64,000 bases of DNA. It comes from Tiliqua scincoides. Its lineage: Eukaryota; Chordata; Lepidosauria; Squamata; Scincidae. Location of the stretch: NCBI RefSeq assembly GCF_035046505.1, contig NC_089822.1:102990659-103054658 (forward strand), written 5' to 3'. Each line of letters starts with the position of its first letter. Position 1 is the stretch's first letter. Under the pieces are notes generated by a model, which did not search any database, was not told the origin of the DNA, and saw only the letters and a list, made by a program, of their open reading frames with translations. Positions 40,701 through 53,344 of the stretch are shown piece by piece. A program made the translations under genes and the position numbers.

Positions 40701-43700
40701 ACCCACCAAAAACAGATCGCTACCCACCAGTGTTTGGAACCCACTGTTTGGAAACCACTGCTCTAACCACTACACCTGCTGACTTTTATATCTGCCCATA
40801 ACGGTCTACTACTTAAGCAGCTGACAAAAGGAAAGGGAGAAGTAGAGTCAGCAAGATGAGGACAGGTTTCAAATGTGGGAAGTGAGGGCCTGAGAGGTGG
40901 GCAGTGGTGACAGCTGAAGTGGGTAACCTGCCTAGCAGAACAGTACTTGTATTTTGATATAGGAAGGAAGGTCCTAAAGATTAGAAAGTGAAGATGATGA
41001 TGAAATGAGGTTACCAGGTCTCCTAAGGCTTAGGGTTGATGATGAAGTTTAGGAGCTAAGAGGTAGTGACAGACATGGAAATCCTGTTTTATTTTTTTCA
41101 GAAAGGAAGATACACGATTGGGGGCACAGAAATGTTTGGCAGCTTGACTGACCTGGTGGAGCATTTTAAGAAAACTGGAATTGAAGAGGCATCTGGATCA
41201 TATCTGTATCTGAGACAGGTAAATAGCAGGTGCGCCTACAGAAGGTGGATTCACACATGCCTGGTCACCCATTTGGTTATTTATTCATTCATAAAGCTTC
41301 TTAGTAGTTTTTAAGCCTAGGCATGTCTACTCAGAAGTATGTCCCATTTGAGTCAATGGGGCTTACTCCCAGGAAAGTGTGGATAGGATTGCAGTCTCAT
41401 TCTCTAAAATACCTGATGCTGCTAAAAAGAGAGAAGGAATGTAGGCAATGTATTTGGAACAAAACCCAAATAAAATTTAAAACTAGCAGCCATAAAACAC
41501 CCAACTTAGAATTCTGAGTTGAATTTAATTTTGAGCTTACTTTTCAAAACTTATCTGAACAAAAAAAAATGTAAGCTACCAACAAAAACACATTGCAGAT
41601 CTAGCACTGTGGATCATCCAACAACATGGTTCACCTCAAATGCATATTTTTTCGGTTTGTGCATTTAGCTGTTGGTCATTAAGAGCTTTGCTGTACTTTA
41701 TGTTCGTCCCCCCTAAAGAAGCTTCATATAAGTAGGGCTGACCCACCCATGATGCAGGGTGATAATGGTTGCTTGGAGCAGGTGGGTGGCAAATTGCAAG
41801 CAGTGCCCTGTCCCTGTCGATGGCCTGCCCACTGTTTCACCATGAGCTCAAATCCTTTTTTGGGTCACAAAAAGCAAATGAGGAGAGGAATGAGGCAGTA
41901 CAACCCACCTCTTCCTCAATACTGAAGAATGAAACGGTAGGGGACCATGGAGATCCTGTTCTGATTGCTCCCCTTCCAAGTGGCTCGCACCACTTCCTTT
42001 TTGCCTGCCCAGCCACTTCTGCAAACAGACAAACTGTTTGTAGAAGATTCCACTCAAAACATATTTGGCCCAGGCTGCTTGTCTGCAGAGATGGCTGGGC
42101 ACAAATGAGGTGGAAGTAAAAGGGGGTGAGATCACCTCACTAAGATGTTCCAGGGTCATTGCACTCCTGCTGCTGCCTGCTTGGTTGCTTGTTTAGACAT
42201 GCTCAGAGCCCAGCCTGTTTTCTGAAGAAATGGCCAGGTTGGGGGTGCAGAAAATTAGGGTGACACTTCAGCTTGGGCCAGGCCAGGCCTGCATGTCAGC
42301 CACACTTTGACTGCTGAGAATTCTGCAGGCTTCCCTAGGAACAGGCAAGAGAAAGTTGGAGGGGATTGTAGGCGAACGTATAGGTAACCAGAAGCTGCTG
42401 GCTGCCTTTCTCCCTCTGTTGTCTCTGCCTGGACCTACCCCTGAAGCTGAGGGGTCAGCCTGTGACTTGCCTCTCACCACAGGGGTGGGCTCCAAGGCTC
42501 ACAAGACAGTTGGTGAAAATACGGTACTGGGGTAATCTGAAACCCCAGAGAGTCGGTCACAAAAGAATGAGGGAAGGAGCGAAGGACCAGTTGCCAAGGT
42601 GACAGGGTTGCTACCTTGTTCCCAGCTGGCCCTGGATGCCTCACAAGAGGCCTGTGGCCTTTTCTATGGCTTGTCATGCTGTGCTTGGGAGAAGGAGAGA
42701 CACTACAGAGGGGAAAGCATCTCCTATCCCCCTCTCTCTGAACAGAGGTGATAGTAGGGTAGAGCTGGACAAGGAGGATTTGGGTATCCTTGAACTGTTC
42801 CTCTTCCAAATCTGAAGAAAACTCAAGCAGGTGTGGGGGAGGGGGCTTCTTACTGCTCTCCCCTGGGCCATCTTTGGTGGGTGCTGCCAGGGGGTAGACC
42901 CCTGCCATTTATCTCTTATTATCTCTCTTCCTTAATGGTTAATTTTCCTTCTCTTCTCTCCCCCCAACTCCTAAGGGAAATTAGCTACAAGATAGAGGTA
43001 ATCAATGCAGGGAAAAAGAGGGCCAGCAGTTCTGTGGTCCCTTTCGGTTTTCTCTGCCTGCCTCTGTGGGAGCTTTCTGAATTAAACAGGCTGCTTTCCA
43101 TGTGATGCGTGTAACATGTAGGTGGGCTCTAAGTGATGACAGTGCACATGTAAACCAGCTTAGAGGCTGGGGTGCTGGAGGGCTCTGCTCTCTGGCCCTG
43201 GTCTTTTCTTCTTGGCTTGATGAAGGTTTCCATTTGCCCCACCCACCTCTTTTGCCTTTCTTTCCTCCTCCAGCCTTTCAATGCCACCCGAGTTAATGCA
43301 GCTGACATCGAGGACCGAGTGCAAGAACTCAACAAGAGGAGCCAAATGGAAGAGGCAGCCAAAGGTGGTTTCTGGGAAGAATTTGATGTAAGTGGCAGGG
43401 GAGACTTGTGGAGCTTGCTCTTCCTCATGATGCGTCGCAGGGCCTAGGCCTCTCACCACAGTCCTGTTCAGTTCCTAACCTAACCACCACTGGATGTGAG
43501 CATACTCGTCCTCTTCCATTCGTCCTACTGTACTGTATTATATTTTTATTAGTGCTGCCTATGTGCGTGGCATGTTGCAAATTGAAAAGTAGTAGTAGTG
43601 ACTTTACTGTCATTGTGCTGCAGCACAACGAAATTTATGCACCTTGAGATGCAAGGTTGAGAAAGGTCCCTTATCCAAGGTTTTCATCTAAAATTTGGCA

Positions 43701-46700
43701 AATACAGAGGGAGGAGAGGGCAGGGTTCGCAGAGCAGCTCAAGCAGGGGTGGGTTTTGTTACCCTGGATATTATTATTTATTTTTATTAACTATTTATAT
43801 ACCGCTTTCCAACAGAAAATTCACAAAGCGGTTTACAGAGAAAATCAAACAAACAACTAATGGCTCCCTGTCCCAAAAGGGCTCACAATCTAAAAGGATG
43901 CAAAAGAACACCAGCAGACAGCCACTAGAAAAGTCACTGCTGGGGTGGGGAGGGCCAGCTACTCTCCCCCTGCTAAATAAAAGAGGAGCACCCACTGGAA
44001 AAAGTGCCTCTTACCCAGTTAGCAGGGGTTAATATCCCTTATTGGTCCCCCTTGGATATGTCCCCTATTGGCCAATACCTGATCTTGGGGGGTGGGTGTC
44101 TCTCCTAATGGGTGCCCTAATCTCAGCCAAACATTTGGCATACAGCAGTGCCGTAGCTAGAGGGGATGCAAAGCACTAAGTTATGAATTCAAAGTTTCAG
44201 AACCTCCATCTTACGTACAGTCCTCTTTATATGCGAATTTGCTATTTGAAAATTCGCTAATCTGCATGGGGCAGAATTGCCACCTGCCTCTCATTATTAC
44301 TCTGTTCTCATTATCTATGAATACTGTGCTGGTGCTCATGATCAGGCAGGTGGGCCTGATCATGATCAGGAGGAGGAGTAGAAGAGATAGTGGCCTCCTC
44401 ATGAACAGAAAGCAGTGCTAGTGCCATGCAGGGGGGAGAGATGCCTATACAGTATAAAACCGATTTTGGGGGGGGGGGTTTGTGGTTCATTATCCACTAA
44501 TTTGGTATCCACTAGATTTTCCAGTAACCTAACCCTAGCAGGTAATGAGAACTGACTGTATGTATCTGTCTCTCTCTTCTCCCTCCTCCAGAGCCTGCAG
44601 AAACAAGAGACCAAGAACTTGTATGATAGGCACGAGGGTCAAAGACCAGAGAACAAGGGCAAGAACCGCTACAAGAACATCTTGCCATGTGAGTCTAACA
44701 CTCTTCCTTTCTCTCCAGAGGGCTAAGTTCGTGCATGCAGCAGATGGAGGTAGTGACAGAATATCCTGGGGTGACAAAATGAAGTGAAGGTGAAGGATCT
44801 CTGAATGCTCATCTGTGGCAGGAGGGGGGGGGGGGGAAACAGAAGCTATCTCCCTGCAAGTTATTAGCACAACTGAAGAAGGGCTGGGCCAGAATCTTTC
44901 TTCCTGGTGTACTGATGTTCAGGGAGACTTTTTACATGGCGGAGCATGCAAAGCCAGTATTGTAGCCGCCTTGGGTCCCCTTAGAGAGAGAAAGGCGGGA
45001 TAAAACTACGGTAAATCAAGTGGTTCTCCCCGCTTCTGTTTATTCAGTTGCACATGTCAATTTCTCAGACAGTGGTTTCAAAAGTGTACTTCTTTGGAGC
45101 ATGGTAAAAGGATCCCTACACAGAAGAGAAAGTGGGGGCATCTTGCAAGGCTGGCAGTCATCTCTATGTAGCATGGTTTTGCACAGAGAATTTTGGAGGG
45201 TATTTTTCAGGAATACTTTAATGTGAGTAAACGTGTTCTAGATCAGACTAATGGCCCACCTGGAACAACATTCTGATTCCAGTAGTAGCTATCTTGGCAC
45301 TCCAGAGAAGTTTGTGAGCAGGACATGAAGACCGTTCCTTGCTGTTTGTCCCCAGCATGTAGTAATGTGAGGTTACTAGAGCAATCTGAGCATTTAGCTG
45401 TAATGGTCAACAGCCACTGATCAATCTATTTTCTCCTTGACTTTGTCCAAACCCTTTTTGGAACCAACTAAGCTTGTGGCAATTCACTTATGGTGAATTC
45501 CATAAGTTATTGAGGTTGGGCATACCTTTCTGGGTCTGTGTGATTTCATGAACAAGATGATTATTGGACATGCTGTACGCACATCTTGACTAATGTGATA
45601 CAGCAGCAAGGTGTAAAGATGATTTATATAGGCATGTTAGTGTGTGTGGTTCTGGGTCTAACTTGTCATGTCGGAAGTGGCATCTTTTTGCATAGGATGT
45701 TCTCTGGTACCATATTCATTCTGTCTGCTGTTCCTAGTTGATCATTCCCGAGTCATCCTCCAAGACAGAGATGTGAATGTTCCTGGGGCAGATTATATCA
45801 ATGCCAACTACATTAAGGTGAGGAGCAGAGCATCCTGTCGTGTTTGTGATTGTGGGGGGGAGAGAAGAAGGGATGGGGGTGGACTGGTCGTTTATATTTT
45901 GCATGTTTGTTCTTCTACAGAACAGCCTGTTCAGTCCTGAGGAATGCAATAAAACCTACATTGCCAGCCAAGGTTGCCTGGATGCCACCACCAATGATTT
46001 CTGGCAGATGGTGTGGCAAGAAAACTCACGCATCATTGTGATGACCACCCGGGAAGTGGAGAAAGGAAGGGTACGGAGGTGGAGGGGGAATCCATTACTC
46101 TCCCAGTAGTATTCTTTTCAACTGAAAAGAGAGAGAGGTTAAAAAATCTCCCTGCTTCTTCTCCACCTCATGGTGCTTTGCAGTGAAAACGTGGGCCATT
46201 GGGCTTCTATTCCTGGCATTTCCATGTCATGCTTAGCTGAACCCTCGCTGAAACTCTTTTGGTGTTTCTACAAATTTATCAGATGTCAAAGATAAGGAGA
46301 AGTAAAATTGCAAATTGTGCTTTAGGTGAAAGTCTCCTTTTCTCTTTCTAGTTGCCCACCATATTTTTTTCTCCTCGTTTCCTAACAGAACAAATGTGTC
46401 CCCTACTGGCCAGAGATAGGAAGCAGCAAAGAGTATGGGCCATACATAGTGGAGAATGCTGGAGAACATGATGCGCTAGAGTATAAACTTCGACATCTTC
46501 GTCTTTCACCAGTCAATAACGTGAGTGCACCTAACCTGAGGTCAAAGCTGTAGCAAAAGTTAGACCTGCAGGAAAAATTCATTCCAGCCTTTTGGAACAT
46601 TAGTTTTGCTTGAAGGCAAGATACGAAGAAGAAAAATCTGATTTGTTCCTTAGTTTTTTTTCAATTGGCTTGTCTAGGAAATATAACAGGTAACTGGAAA

Positions 46701-49700
46701 GCTCTGAATAATTTTTTCCTTCTGGAAGCTGAGACATGTGACAGCTCTGCCCACAGTAGTCCATTTTTTCTCTTACTTTTGGTGAACTATTTGGACAATC
46801 CATTTGTCACTAAAAGTTGTCTTGGTTGGTTGATTAAAATGGCAGCAACTATTTCTGGCAAACAAGATTACAGACTGTCATAGAACAATGTAAATTTATG
46901 TTGGAAAAATGGTTCAGATGACTGTTTACTCCAGAAATATTGAGTTACCAGAGGGAGGGGTTGTTTGCAGAACAGTTGTGCATGATGGCTGTGAGAAGTT
47001 GCAGTCAGGTCTTAGCTGTAGTGGAGCTACCAAGGATTTGTGACTGCAGTCATATCCTGCCCCTATATAATGCAATGGGAAGTGAGTATCCTGGGTTTAG
47101 GGAAGACAGTATTTGCATGGAAGTGAGGGGGGAAAGGACAACTACAACCACTTTGGGGTCATGTGTTCCAGCTCACAGCCTCCTAAGAACTTAAGAATTG
47201 GGTTCTAAAAAGTATATCTAGGATTATGACCTTTCAAAGTCTGTCCTTTTGGGATGACTTAAACTGGCTTTGGTTTCTCCCAGCTGCCAAAATTACAGAA
47301 ACTTGGGAGTACCATGCTATGTTAATCACTCATTTCCTCTGTGTAACCAGAATTGACCCCACCATTTGTTTAGTCATTTATTTTATTTTGAATTAGTGCA
47401 ATTGTGTTTTAACCAAAAAAGATTATTTTAGCATCCTTATACTAGATCACAAAAATGACACGAATTTTTCAAAAACTAGAAAATGCTGGCAGTACTGTAA
47501 AGGATCCCATTGCAGGAAATGCAACCCAGAAATGTAGGGCAAGCAATAATGTCTCATAGACCAACTCTCCCAACATTCTCCCACCAACTGCACCAATAGC
47601 ATTTCTGTTCCTCACTGAACTGGGTGGCATTGCCATTGCATTTGTTGGGATAATTGCCACATGTTCAGGTGTGAAAAAGGTGGAAGAACAACAGGGAAGA
47701 CACTGGCATGCAGTAGGTTGGCAGTGTCCTTTTGTGTAATAACTGAGTGATCAAATGATGTCAATTTCAGATAGTGTGGAAGCAGACTTGGAATGTTCCC
47801 TGTGACTTTGCTTTTCTTTACAGGTTTCTAGATATTCTGGTTTCCAGGCTTGTCAATGTCATTTCAATATCTAGAGGTTCATCAGGAGTTGGGAAGGCCA
47901 CAGAACTCCAGTGCTAAGACAAACTGGATCTAGAACATTGCAGCATGTAGCCAAAATGCATCTTAACTAAATGCTTTCTCTAATTAGCTGGCTCATGCAG
48001 ACAGCTGTCTGTGGCACAGTAGCCTTTTTAAGAGGTTCAACTAGCTGACTGGAGTGGTTGAGTGAACTCGGGATTGTTGGGGATAACATCAGATGTTTTG
48101 GTGTCTGAGACTGAAAATCCATGTGGTCTCTTCCCCCTTCTGTTGATGAATCCAAGGGGAAATTCATCTGTCCAAGCCTAATTAAAATGGAAGAGAGCTG
48201 TACGCAAGCACAGCAGTGTTTTTATACTGCTATTATTTCAGTGGGGCTTATGAGGATGATTGTACTCCATGGGTCAGCTCTGTCTGTCTGCCACTTTCCT
48301 TGGCACCCCAAATCCACCCTGTGAGGTGAACTAGCTTTGCAGACAGCTGTTAAAGCCTCTAGCAGGCTGATCTGTTCACTTTGCCTGTCTGGGACAGAGT
48401 GTACTGTATTGTTCTTTTGCTATCTATAAACATGGAGAACAAAGGAATGAGGGCTAGAAGGGGAAGCAGAATGCTGCATTAGGGTGTGTTGTTGTTGCCT
48501 GCTAGGGTGAGGCTGTGCGAGACATCTGGCATTACCAGTATCTGAGCTGGCCTGACCATGGAGTGCCCAGTGAGCCAGGAGGAGTCCTTGGCTTCCTTGA
48601 CCAAGTCAATCAGAAGCAGGAGAGCATCCCTCGTGCTGGACCCATCATTGTGCACTGCAGGTGAGTGAATTGGCACCAGTGTTGAGGAACTCATTCGGGG
48701 ATGGCACCTTGTTTGGATGTACAGCAGACAACACACTGCTTTATATCCTAATGATTAGGACATAATCTGGAAAAGATCAAAGTGCCTATTAAAAAAATTG
48801 ATAATACATCTTTGCTTTCAGCTTGCTGCAAGCCACTCTAATAAAAAAGACTTAACAGCTTGATGGTGCGATATAAGAACAAGCCCGGAGAAACCCCAGT
48901 TTAGATTGTCACCTTCCTAAATGAAGCAGATGAATGATTCCCCTCCCATTCTAAGGCCAGTGCATATGTAATGCTCTCCAATGTCTGACCCATGATGAAG
49001 AGATTGAGAATGCCAGGCGGGCCTTTACTCTCCTTCTTTTTCAGAGCTAGCTGGCTAATCATACGTTGTAAATTCACTTGTGAGGGCTGCAGAATGTGGC
49101 ATGGTGCACTAACAATTGCTACTTTTGAAGGGGGGAAAAAAGAAGGCCTCTTGCACACGAGGTCAGGAGGAAGAGCACATGCATGTATAATGTGTTTCTG
49201 AAGATCAGGCAGTGTTACATTTGCACCAGCTCCTTGAGGTCTCTTTGGCATATAAAGCTGCCTTATACAAAGGGAGACCATTGTCCCTGTGTTCTCTATG
49301 CTGCCTGACAGCAGTTCTGAGCCTGAGCAAGTCCAGTAATGTCTACTACAACTGGGAGAAACTTTCTATGATCTCAGTTAAGAGATAAGTATAAGTATTT
49401 TCCTACTCTGCTCTCCAAGGCCTTTAGATTTAAAAAAGAGATGCCAGGGATTGAACCTGGGGCTTTGTGATCTTCCACTGAGCTACAATCTCTCCCAAGA
49501 GGCAACTGTTGAAACATGCAACATCTCTTCCCAGGGATATCTGCATGTCAGGGCTGGTTCATGCAGGGCAGCAATGTGTAGGCCTGGATTTTCTAAGGGT
49601 ATACATCTTTGCCCAAACTCCCAAAAGTGGCAGTATACCTCTGAGTACCAAGTGCTGAAAGAACAACCAGCTGCTAGAGGCCATCACCTTGATAGCTTCT

Positions 49701-52317
49701 CAGAGGCTGCTGCTGGAGTTCGAATCTGGTTTGCTGTGATCTAGCATATTTCCTACTGTACAAAATGCCATTTCCCTAATCTCCATCTGTGTCTCTTCCC
49801 ACAGTGCTGGGATCGGTCGCACTGGTACCATCATTGTCATCGATATGATTGTGGATATGATCTCCATGAAAGGTGAGGTCACTTCTGTTCTCCATCCCTG
49901 GTCTGATTCCATGTCTCGGCTGCTTTTTTCACCAACCAGACTTTATAGATCTGCGTGTCAGCCATTCAGGCTGATGGCAAAAACATCCTTGGGTAAAGGT
50001 AGTGGAATAGGACAGCAGGTAGCCTCCTCTCTTTTAAAATCCTTTTTTTGCCCTTTTGGAATGAGGGCTGGCCTACGGCTGCAATACTAATCACACTTTC
50101 CTGAGAGTAAGCCCCATTGAACAAAATAGGACTGACTTCTCAGTAGACCTGGTTAGGATTGTGCCCTAAGTCACTCATGAGTCAGCAATTTCCACCACAT
50201 TGCTGTCACTGCTATTGAGGGCTACTGCTGGTGAGTGCTTTTGGCCAAACCAGAACCTTGTAATCCAAATGTGCATCCTCTGAAGGCGTGTGAAGTGCAT
50301 CCTGTTTCACACCAAGAGTCCCTTGTAGTCATAGTGCAGACCATGATCCAGGAATTCAAACCATTCCCAACAATGACATCTTTGGAGCCAGTTGTTTGCT
50401 TCCAAGATCCTTTCCTTTGCTGTACCTTGATCAAGAGGGATAAAAGCACCACTGGTGTCCTCAATTCCTTCACTACCCAAAGCTTCAGTCTCTTATGAGC
50501 CTACTAAAGTTACTTCTGGCAGTATCATATCTTCCTATGTGGAAGAGATAATGCTCTCTTGACTTGATGAGTCTTGGCAACCTCTGTCACACCCCAGATA
50601 TGCTCGCCATATAGCACACTTCCTGAGATGACCTGTCCATTCGTCACACTGCTGCCTCTGTACCTCTCAGTAGGAAGTTTTCCACTGTCAGCATACATCT
50701 CCTCCTCCTTGTGAGTGGTTTGGTTCTTCTCAACCATGAGTAACTGAGTCTCTCTCCCCAGTTTGCAGGCCTTGGGGTGGTGATACTTGCCAGATGGGTA
50801 TGCATCCTCTGTAGCGTGAGCGTAGTTGGTATCAGTTGCTCAGTTTCAGTTGTATAGAATCATAAAATTGCTTCTTTGTCTTCTTCCCCCAGGGTTGGAC
50901 TGTGACATAGATATCCCAAAGGCCATTCAGATAGTTCGGGCCCAGCGCTCCGGAATGGTACAAACTGAGGCTCAGTACAAGTTCATCTACATGGCCATCT
51001 GCCAGTTCATAGAGACCACTAAAAAGAAACTGGATGTCATGCAGGTATGGGCTAGGGATGAGATCACCACCCAGTTATTCTGTATCTTTGGTGCACTCTG
51101 CTTTGGAGAAGTAAACAGAGACCAGCAAGGAAAAGACAATCTTCTAATTCAGGCAGGTTCTAGCACAGGAGAGCAGCTTCAACAAATGGTTCGAGTGCCT
51201 AACAACTCTGACCTGAAAGCATTTGGTATGTGCAGTGGCACAGTACATTCTATAGTAGGCACTACTGTTTATAAAATCCCTGGATTTTTTTCTCTGTTGC
51301 AGTCTCAGAAAGGAAGACCGAATGAGTGCGAGTACGGAAACATAACCTACCCACCTACACAGAAGACTTCGCACATAAAGGCCTCACGAAAATCCTCCAA
51401 GTAAGAATGCAATTGCTATAGCACCATTTCACCTAGTTGTAGCAATGTTGCAAACGTAACACTTCCAGAGAAGCAGAGGTGATTTGGTAGTGACATGCAG
51501 TTCTTCAAGTACATGGACATTTTTCTCTTCTAGGAATGGGGGTACAAACACAGTTCTGTAGGTTTGGGGCATTGTCAGTTTGAACTGGATGGGATGGGGG
51601 AGATGGGTACCATCCGCCAGGATGGGTAGCGGATGCCCTTTTGGCGTGTATTGTTGGCATCACTAACTTCATGCCTGTAACCTGAAACACTTTTGCAGGT
51701 AAGGTGAAAGATGCTTATGAATATGTAAATAACACATGCAAGCAGGTGCACACTAATTTTTAATTTTTTAAAATGGCCCACTAAGTGCATGAGGAGTAGG
51801 GGGAAAAAAGGACTTGCACAGCATGGAAAGCAACATGCTGGTCCATTCAACTTATGTGCATGTTTGTACAACAAATTGCACAGCTGGATTTACACCATGG
51901 GTAGATTTGCTGCAGCTTCTCTTACTGGACCCACACTCCCTCCTCCTGTTTTGCCTATGGAAATTCCCTCCCACCAGGGTTTAAGGGAAAGCAGTTTGCT
52001 TCATCCAAAGTTTGGGGGACAGGTGCAAACCAACTTGCTAGTTCAGGCCAATAATAAGCACTGCCTTGCTTTGAACCAGGAAATTGCCTATCGGAGAGTG
52101 CTTGTGAGGTCTGAACCCCTCTCTCACTTCTCTTCCACATCCTTGCTCCTAGTTCAGGTTGCTTAGCTCAGTTTTGTCCTTTTTGCATCCCTAATACAGG
52201 CAGAAGGAAGAACCAACCCTCTATGAGAATTTAGAGAACACCAAAGGCAAGAAAGAGCAAAAGCAATGGCCTTCAGGGAAGGAGAAGAAACCAAAGGGCT
52301 CCTTGAAGAAAAAATAA
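28721..52317 (+). CDS. PTPN6: Protein tyrosine phosphatase SHP-1
   Basis: Cytosolic phosphatase that is recruited by phosphorylated ITIM receptors and damps immune-receptor and cytokine signalling. Exons: 28721-28725 (proposed start), 29501-29623, 31008-31202, 39859-40081, 41102-41218, 43274-43387, 44592-44688, 45738-45817, 45921-46070, 46389-46520, 48506-48660, 49805-49872, 50893-51044, 51303-51400, 52200-52317 (stop 52315-52317). All phases agree; 608 residues against 595 in human. N-SH2 starts at W3 with phosphotyrosine-binding Arg29 (FLARPS); C-SH2 starts at W109 with Arg135 (FLVRES). The PTP domain keeps KNRYKN, the WPD loop (WPDHGVP, Asp429), the signature [10 protein letters not shown] (Cys463, Arg469) and QTEAQY. 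C-tail tyrosines Tyr548 (EYGNITYPP) and Tyr578 (LYENL) match human 536 and 564. There is an 11-residue Ser/Thr/Pro-rich insertion in C-SH2. The first five coding bases are the least certain part. Confidence 0.96.
32251..32809. mobile_element. Long-palindrome MITE interrupted by a hAT
   Basis: Ends CAGGGTGACC and GGTCACCCTG. Without the inserted hAT and one target duplication it is about 188 bp, matching the uninterrupted copy at 11918-12103 (186 bp). Confidence 0.8.
32290..32652 (+). mobile_element. hAT-like element, 363-bp family, copy 2 (nested)
   Basis: Ends CAGTGTTTCTCAAGCTGTGG and GTGACAACCACTG. Perfect duplications gcctatac lie at 32282-32289 and 32653-32660 inside the host MITE. Confidence 0.88.
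32862..33245 (+). mobile_element. LINE 3' end, CR1/L2-like
   Basis: Encodes the C-terminal LINE remnant ([29 protein letters not shown]) and the family 3'UTR (gagatacaggaagctggact, gatccagctgggct). The coding remnant is the best preserved of the five copies. Confidence 0.75.
33630..34602. mobile_element. Probable hAT-like element with long inverted ends
   Basis: The left region gccaagattctccatccagg and catggtg recurs inverted near the right end (caccatgcctgga, gagaatcttgg). Flanks actagaag (33622-33629) and actagagg (34603-34610) match 7 of 8. No transposase was recognised. Confidence 0.5.
35610..35860 (+). mobile_element. tRNA-derived SINE, 3' part
   Basis: gagctgctgccagtcaaata and ctggactagatggaccagtg, then atctgattcag. 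It has the family tail but little of the tRNA head. Confidence 0.5.
36641..36987. mobile_element. Short hAT-like element related to 18606-19853
   Basis: Ends CAGTGGTGTCACTAGGGG and CCCTAATGACGCCACTA. Flanks ctgggtag (36633-36640) and ctgagtag (36988-36995) differ at one base. Confidence 0.75.
38775..39655 (-). mobile_element. 5'-truncated LINE, RT C-terminal region, (AAC)n tail
   Basis: Non-LTR retrotransposon piece on the minus strand. Translation shows [38 protein letters not shown], then [39 protein letters not shown] and [14 protein letters not shown]. It ends in a zinc-finger-like [20 protein letters not shown] and C. One in-frame TAG (39384-39386) sits where related elements usually have Trp; otherwise this piece is open. 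The 3'UTR ends catagtcttttgagactgaa, ggttgcc, then an AAC microsatellite (38775-38793). Clade not assigned with confidence. Confidence 0.85.
40300..40790 (-). mobile_element. tRNA-derived SINE split by a hAT
   Basis: Minus-strand SINE head (gtagtggttagagcactgga type) with B-box-like aggttcaaatccccactcag. The hAT at 40414-40760 has inserted within the head. Confidence 0.6.
40414..40760. mobile_element. hAT-like element nested in SINE, perfect TSD
   Basis: Ends CAGTGGTTCCCAAACTTTTT and GTTTGGAAACCACTG. Perfect duplications ctctaacc lie at 40406-40413 and 40761-40768. Confidence 0.85.
41219..43273 (+). other. PTPN6 intron after the C-SH2 exon
   Basis: Holds a worn palindromic-MITE-like copy (about 41312-41398, tcagaagtatgtcccatttg, gagtcaatggggcttactcc) and otherwise unremarkable sequence. 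Confidence 0.6.
43768..43990 (-). repeat. Interspersed retroposon fragment (cgctttgtgaa family)
   Basis: tttatataccgctttccaac, cacaaagcggtttacagaga, agggctcacaatctaaaagg. Better-preserved relative of 4424-4575. Confidence 0.5.
46521..49804 (+). other. Two PTPN6 introns around the exon 48506-48660
   Basis: Mostly unique-looking sequence. One minus-strand tRNA SINE at about 49250-49495. No extra exon was seen. Confidence 0.55.
49250..49495 (-). mobile_element. tRNA-derived SINE
   Basis: Minus strand: gtagctcagtggaagatc (A-box region), ccccaggttcaatccctggc (B box), tail with atggtctccctttgtataag and gcagctttatatgcc. Both Pol III boxes are readable. Confidence 0.65.
50077..50166. mobile_element. 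Palindromic MITE
   Basis: Ends GGCTGCAATACTAATCACAC and GGTTAGGATTGTGCCC; core taagccccattgaacaaaat. TAA follows at 50167-50169, TAC precedes. Confidence 0.55.
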
Positions 52318-53317
52318 GCTCACACAACTTCCAATTCTACTTGCAGCAGCTGCGGATTGTCTTGTTTCCTGCTAAGAACTTTTCCCCAGACGTTTACTGA
52401 ACTGTATAGGGCTAGTCCAAGGCACTTTGGTGCTTTAGACGGAAAACCCAGATGGCACTTTCCCTTCTCATCTAGTACCATGGCTCATTCATTTCAACAG
52501 GGCTTGTTCAGGAGCTCTTCCGATGGAGCTTCCATATCCCATGGTTCAGATCCACTTGCCTTATAGTCTGCCTAAATAGCACCCAAAATCTATTGTCTGA
52601 AGCTGTCACCTCCCTTTGCAGTGGAAGCCTTACAAGGCAGTCTGCATAGACTCAAGCCCCATTATTTACCACTGGCCTGCTCTCTCTTGTCCGTATTTGT
52701 TTCTAGCTATCTATGAGCATCTTGGCAATGGCTTGGAGCAGACACATGGATCCCCCAGCATGTATGCAAACTGGTACTACAAGGGCTGTTTTCTTCCCAT
52801 TCCCTCTTGGCCTCTCCTATGTCAAGTAAATTCATTAGACCAATTGCTTTTCAGCCTTTATATTTTTTAAAAAGGCAATTTGACAGTTTAAGATTGTTTC
52901 CCAGGATGCTAACATTTCTGAAAACTTGAGCCACTCTGGGATTTTGAATGAAATGCAGGGTAGGAATATGACTGTATGGAGCCCCTGCTTCTTGGGGTCT
53001 AGGCTGTGTAAGCTAATTGTGCCTTATTCAGATATCTGTAGAAAATGACCTTTATGCTACCCCAAGTCCCAGCTCCTGCTGGGCCAAGGAGTTGGCTATG
53101 TTGCTTTTGGGCTGTAAAGGGGTCTTCCTCATTTGGTTGCTTCTCAGATGTCATAGGAGGCTTCACCTGAGCTAGTCTTGATGTGATCCTGCCAACAGCT
53201 GCAAGCTCTTAACTTGGCTTAGTGCCAACCTGTGCTTACCCACCAAATTTTCCTGCTATGCTCTGTAAATAATGGATAATTTTCCTAATCTAATTGGTTT
53301 TCTTTACAGACTTTGTA

Positions 53318-53323
53318 AATAAA
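53318..53323 (+). terminator. PTPN6: PTPN6 poly(A) signal
   Basis: AATAAA about 1.0 kb after the stop codon, followed by tgtttgatttgt. First clear signal in the 3'UTR. Confidence 0.7.
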
Positions 53324-53344
53324 CCAGATGTTTGATTTGTAGAC

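Noticed and set aside
42474-42908. 144-residue minus-strand ORF in a PTPN6 intron
   Set aside because: No domain, no splice context and intron location; judged chance.
49438-49490. Possible tRNA gene (A- and B-box sequence on the minus strand)
   Set aside because: No complete cloverleaf can be drawn and the sequence continues into a SINE body and tail.
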